Positions 49,880 through 52,031 of a stretch of 52,031 bases of DNA are shown piece by piece; within the stretch, counting starts at the first letter, position 1, and each line of letters starts with the position of its first letter. The stretch is from an uncultured Bacilli bacterium (GTDB lineage: Bacteria; Bacillota_I; Bacilli_A; RFN20; CAG-449). The notes under the pieces were generated by a model. It saw nothing but the letters and a program-made list of their open reading frames with translations. It searched no databases and was not told the DNA's origin. The translations under genes were made by a program, and so were the position numbers. The DNA lies in the NCBI GenBank assembly GCA_947629415.1, contig CANRDP010000007.1:1-52031 (forward strand), in the 5' to 3' direction.

Positions 49880-51636
49880 ACGCATTATTGCAAGCGAAAA
49901 TTGATTTATTAAAGCCTGTTCCGGGCGTTTATTTAATGAAAGACGCTCAAAATAAGATTATCTATGTGGGGAAAGCAAAATCCTTGATTAAACGAGTAAA
50001 ACAATATTTCTTTCGTCCACAGGAAGGAAAAGTATTCCGCATGGTTCTGGAAGTTCATGACTTTGACACGATTGAAACGACTTCGGAAAAAGAAGCTTTA
50101 TTATTGGAATTGAATCTCATCCGAAAATATTATCCGAAATATAATATTCTTTTGAAAGACGGGAAATCTTATCCTTTTATTGCTTTACGGAAAAACGGCG
50201 ATCCTTTGTTGAAAATTGCTTATCGCGATCATGATAAAAATTATGTGTATTTTGGTCCATTTCCTTCCTCGCAGGCAACCTATAAAACGATTGATTTATT
50301 AAATAAACTTTATCCGCTAAGAAAATGTCAAACGATTCCGTCCGCTCCATGTTTATATTATCATTTGCATCAATGCATGGGGCCTTGTGTTCATAAAATT
50401 TCCAAAGAAGAATATCAGCCTTTAATTGAAGACATTCAGCGTTTTTTAAGAGGAGATACAACAAAAATTCAATCGGAAATCCGTCAAAAGATGAAAGAAG
50501 CAAGTGAAAATTTGGAATATGAAAAAGCCAAAGATTATAAAGATCTTCTTGAGGCAATTCAATATATCTCCGAACGTCAGGGAATTATGTCACAAAACCG
50601 TATTTCTCGGGATATTGTAGCGATTTCGAGCAGAGATTTTTATGTTTCTCTTGTCATTTTAACATATCGGAATGGAAATCTTCTGGGAAAAAATATTTTT
50701 GTCGTCGAAGAAGAGGAAGATATCGTGGAACAAGAAATTTCTTTACTTTATCAATATTATCAAAATCACGATTTGCCAAAAGAAATTGTGCTGGGAAATG
50801 AAAAGGTACAGGAACGTTTAAAAGAAGTTTTTTCCATTTCCATTCTCGTTCCGAGTCGGGGAATCAAAAGAGATCAATTACTTCTTGCTTTGGAAAATGC
50901 CAAAAATGCCATCGATGAACATTTTATGACGGCAAGACTGGAAGATGATATGCTATCACTTTTGGAAGAATTCGGTCAATTATTGCATATGCAAGCACCT
51001 TTGAGAATTGAATTATTCGATAATTCCCATCTACAAGGAGAAGAACCTATCGGTGCCATGGTTTGTTTTATTAATGGCGTGAAAGCTCCTTCTATGTATC
51101 GGAAATATAATATCCGTGAATCTTCGGGGAAAGATGATTTGGCTTCAATGAAAGAAGTTATTTTTCGCCGTTATCGAAGAATAAAAGAAGAAGGAGGCAC
51201 CTATCCGGATTTGATTATCGTGGATGGTGGGGAAAATCAAATGAACGCTGCAAAAGAAAGCCTTAATCAATTGGGAATATCCCTTCCACTAGCAGGATTA
51301 GCAAAAGATGATCATCATCATACGGCTTATTTAATAAAAGATAATGAAATTATTTCATTGAAAGAACATCAAAAATTATTTTTGTTTTTAATGCGAATGC
51401 AAGATGAAGTACACCGTTATGCGATTACATTTCATCGTAAAAAAAGAGAAAAGCACATGGGAATCGGTTTTTTCGATTCCATCTCGGGAATAGGAAAGAA
51501 AAGAAAAGAAATGCTTTTAAAAGCCTATCCCAGTATGGATAGTTTGGAAAAGGCTTCACTATCGGAATTAACGAATATTGTTCCGAAAAAAATTGCGGAA
51601 GAAATTATGGAAAAATTGCGAAATGAAAAGGAATAA
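49876..51636 (+). CDS. uvrC: Excinuclease ABC subunit C
   Basis: The 586-residue dual-incision nuclease of nucleotide excision repair. The N-terminal GIY-YIG domain has PGVYLM and IIYVGKAKSL (~15-35). A Cys-rich segment lies at ~150-175, and a UVR (UvrB-binding) motif at ~195-230 (LEYEKAKDYKDLLEAIQYI). The RNase H-like endonuclease domain includes ELFDNSHLQGE and LIIVDGG, and the C-terminal helix-hairpin-helix has SISGIGKKRKEMLL. Slightly short but complete. Translationally coupled to mutS2. Confidence 0.96.
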   Translation: MNALLQAKIDLLKPVPGVYLMKDAQNKIIYVGKAKSLIKRVKQYFFRPQEGKVFRMVLEVHDFDTIETTSEKEALLLELNLIRKYYPKYNILLKDGKSYPFIALRKNGDPLLKIAYRDHDKNYVYFGPFPSSQATYKTIDLLNKLYPLRKCQTIPSAPCLYYHLHQCMGPCVHKISKEEYQPLIEDIQRFLRGDTTKIQSEIRQKMKEASENLEYEKAKDYKDLLEAIQYISERQGIMSQNRISRDIVAISSRDFYVSLVILTYRNGNLLGKNIFVVEEEEDIVEQEISLLYQYYQNHDLPKEIVLGNEKVQERLKEVFSISILVPSRGIKRDQLLLALENAKNAIDEHFMTARLEDDMLSLLEEFGQLLHMQAPLRIELFDNSHLQGEEPIGAMVCFINGVKAPSMYRKYNIRESSGKDDLASMKEVIFRRYRRIKEEGGTYPDLIIVDGGENQMNAAKESLNQLGISLPLAGLAKDDHHHTAYLIKDNEIISLKEHQKLFLFLMRMQDEVHRYAITFHRKKREKHMGIGFFDSISGIGKKRKEMLLKAYPSMDSLEKASLSELTNIVPKKIAEEIMEKLRNEKE

Positions 51637-51682
51637 TGCACCAAAAAAGAAAAGAATCATACGCTAAGGTGAGGAGTTTCTT

Positions 51683-51886
51683 ATGCCGTCCATTTTGACA
51701 AAACGGGAAAAAGAGGTGTTCGAACTTCTAATAAAGAACATGTCTACGAAGGAAATTGCCTCTAGTCTTTTTATATCGGAAAAGACAGTGCGGAATCATA
51801 TATCCAATGTGATGCAAAAACTCGGTGTAAAGGGCAGAGCCCATGCCGTCATTGAACTTGTTAGAATGAACGAACTCTCGTTGTAG
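51683..51886 (+). CDS. Stand-alone LuxR-type HTH protein (GerE-like size)
   Basis: The 67-residue protein consists only of a LuxR/GerE helix-turn-helix: LTKREKEVFELLIKNMSTKE, then IASSLFISEKTVRNHISNVM and a C-terminal QKLGVKGRAHAVIEL helix. No receiver or ligand domain is fused. It resembles B. subtilis GerE (74 aa), the late sporulation regulator; whether this organism sporulates is not shown here. It has its own GGTGAGGAG site and is followed by a terminator. Confidence 0.88.
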   Translation: MPSILTKREKEVFELLIKNMSTKEIASSLFISEKTVRNHISNVMQKLGVKGRAHAVIELVRMNELSL

Positions 51887-51909
51887 CCTCCACTTGGGGC
51901 TACTTTTTT
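51883..51909 (+). terminator. Terminator after the LuxR-type gene
   Basis: GTAGCC (51883-51888) pairs with GGCTAC (51898-51903), then a run of six T residues. The stem overlaps the stop codon of the gene. Confidence 0.88.
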
Positions 51910-52031
51910 AATGAAAGAATTTTTTCTTTTTCTATCCATTAAACTGTGTTATAGTCTCATCTTTGACAGTTAAATCAAAAAGAAACGAATAAAAGTGGCT
52001 AAATAAAGGCAATTTTATGTATTTTCAGTTA
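51910..52031 (+). other. Intergenic right edge with promoter-like sequences
   Basis: No gene is seen. A TATAGT box near 51950 and a TTGACA at 51963-51968 suggest a promoter for a gene beyond the window, but no matched -35/-10 pair at ideal spacing was found. Confidence 0.35.

Noticed and set aside
1-52031. CRISPR array, insertion sequence or rRNA genes
   Set aside because: No regularly spaced repeats, transposase motifs or rRNA signatures were seen.

Overview
The window is AT-rich, gene-dense DNA of a low-GC Bacillota (Bacilli, possibly one of the uncultured gut lineages near Erysipelotrichales, Acholeplasmatales or RF39; the lineage is an inference). Support comes from Shine-Dalgarno starts, short overlapping genes, an ileS T-box, a perfect CcpA-type cre box, RNase J, RNase HIII, MutS2 and LplB/YtcP/MsmX-type sugar ABC importers. 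UGA is a genuine stop: it ends the ATPase gene at 11837, directly before a terminator, so the Mycoplasma code is not used.

Layout. (1) 1-1709 is the edge of a mobile element: the C-terminal part of a tyrosine integrase, three helically phased TGACAACA repeats, tRNA-Thr(GGT), a broken half-tRNA, a 20-bp direct repeat, and an exoA gene that has lost its 5' end. (2) 1768-5859 holds a membrane protein, ispD, tyrS with a structured leader that is not a T-box, and a degenerate HPr-kinase-like protein. (3) 5957-29753 is a pectin/galacturonate utilisation island of about 24 kb. Its first operon is kduI, glycosyltransferase, NodB deacetylase, kdgK paralogue, an 82-aa protein and a CE12 acetylesterase. 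Then come an MsmX-type ATPase, uxaB-uxaA-uxaC, and a divergent intracellular pectinesterase. A 12-kb operon follows under one promoter with an overlapping cre box. It contains an ABC importer (LplB, YtcP, a 717-aa lipoprotein and its own ATPase) interleaved with five uncharacterised multi-spanning membrane proteins, then GH28, a short PucR/CdaR-type regulator, kdgA and kdgK. (4) 29885-51909 is mostly housekeeping: a 54-aa membrane microprotein, nrnA, gmk, a BaiN/HI0933-type flavoprotein with an apparently leaderless mRNA, a membrane-anchored XRE regulator, typA, an RNase J paralogue with broken metal motifs, degV, tRNA-His, a Sel1 protein, plsC, dgkB, T-box/ileS-lspA-rluD, rnhC, mutS2-uvrC and a GerE-sized LuxR-type protein.

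How the genes work together. Pectin fragments appear to be imported while still decorated. They would then be demethylated (CE8), deacetylated (CE12) and cut from an end (GH28) in the cytoplasm, since none of these enzymes has a signal peptide. Galacturonate passes through UxaC, UxaB and UxaA to 2-keto-3-deoxygluconate (KDG), then through KdgK and KdgA to pyruvate and glyceraldehyde 3-phosphate. KduI would serve a lyase-derived branch, but no kduD, pectate lyase or unsaturated uronyl hydrolase lies in the window.

The best candidate for an undescribed system is the multi-component importer with its five accessory membrane proteins. Other points of interest are the integration scar through exoA, the degenerate RNase J, the degenerate HPr-kinase-like protein beside tyrS, and the tyrS leader.
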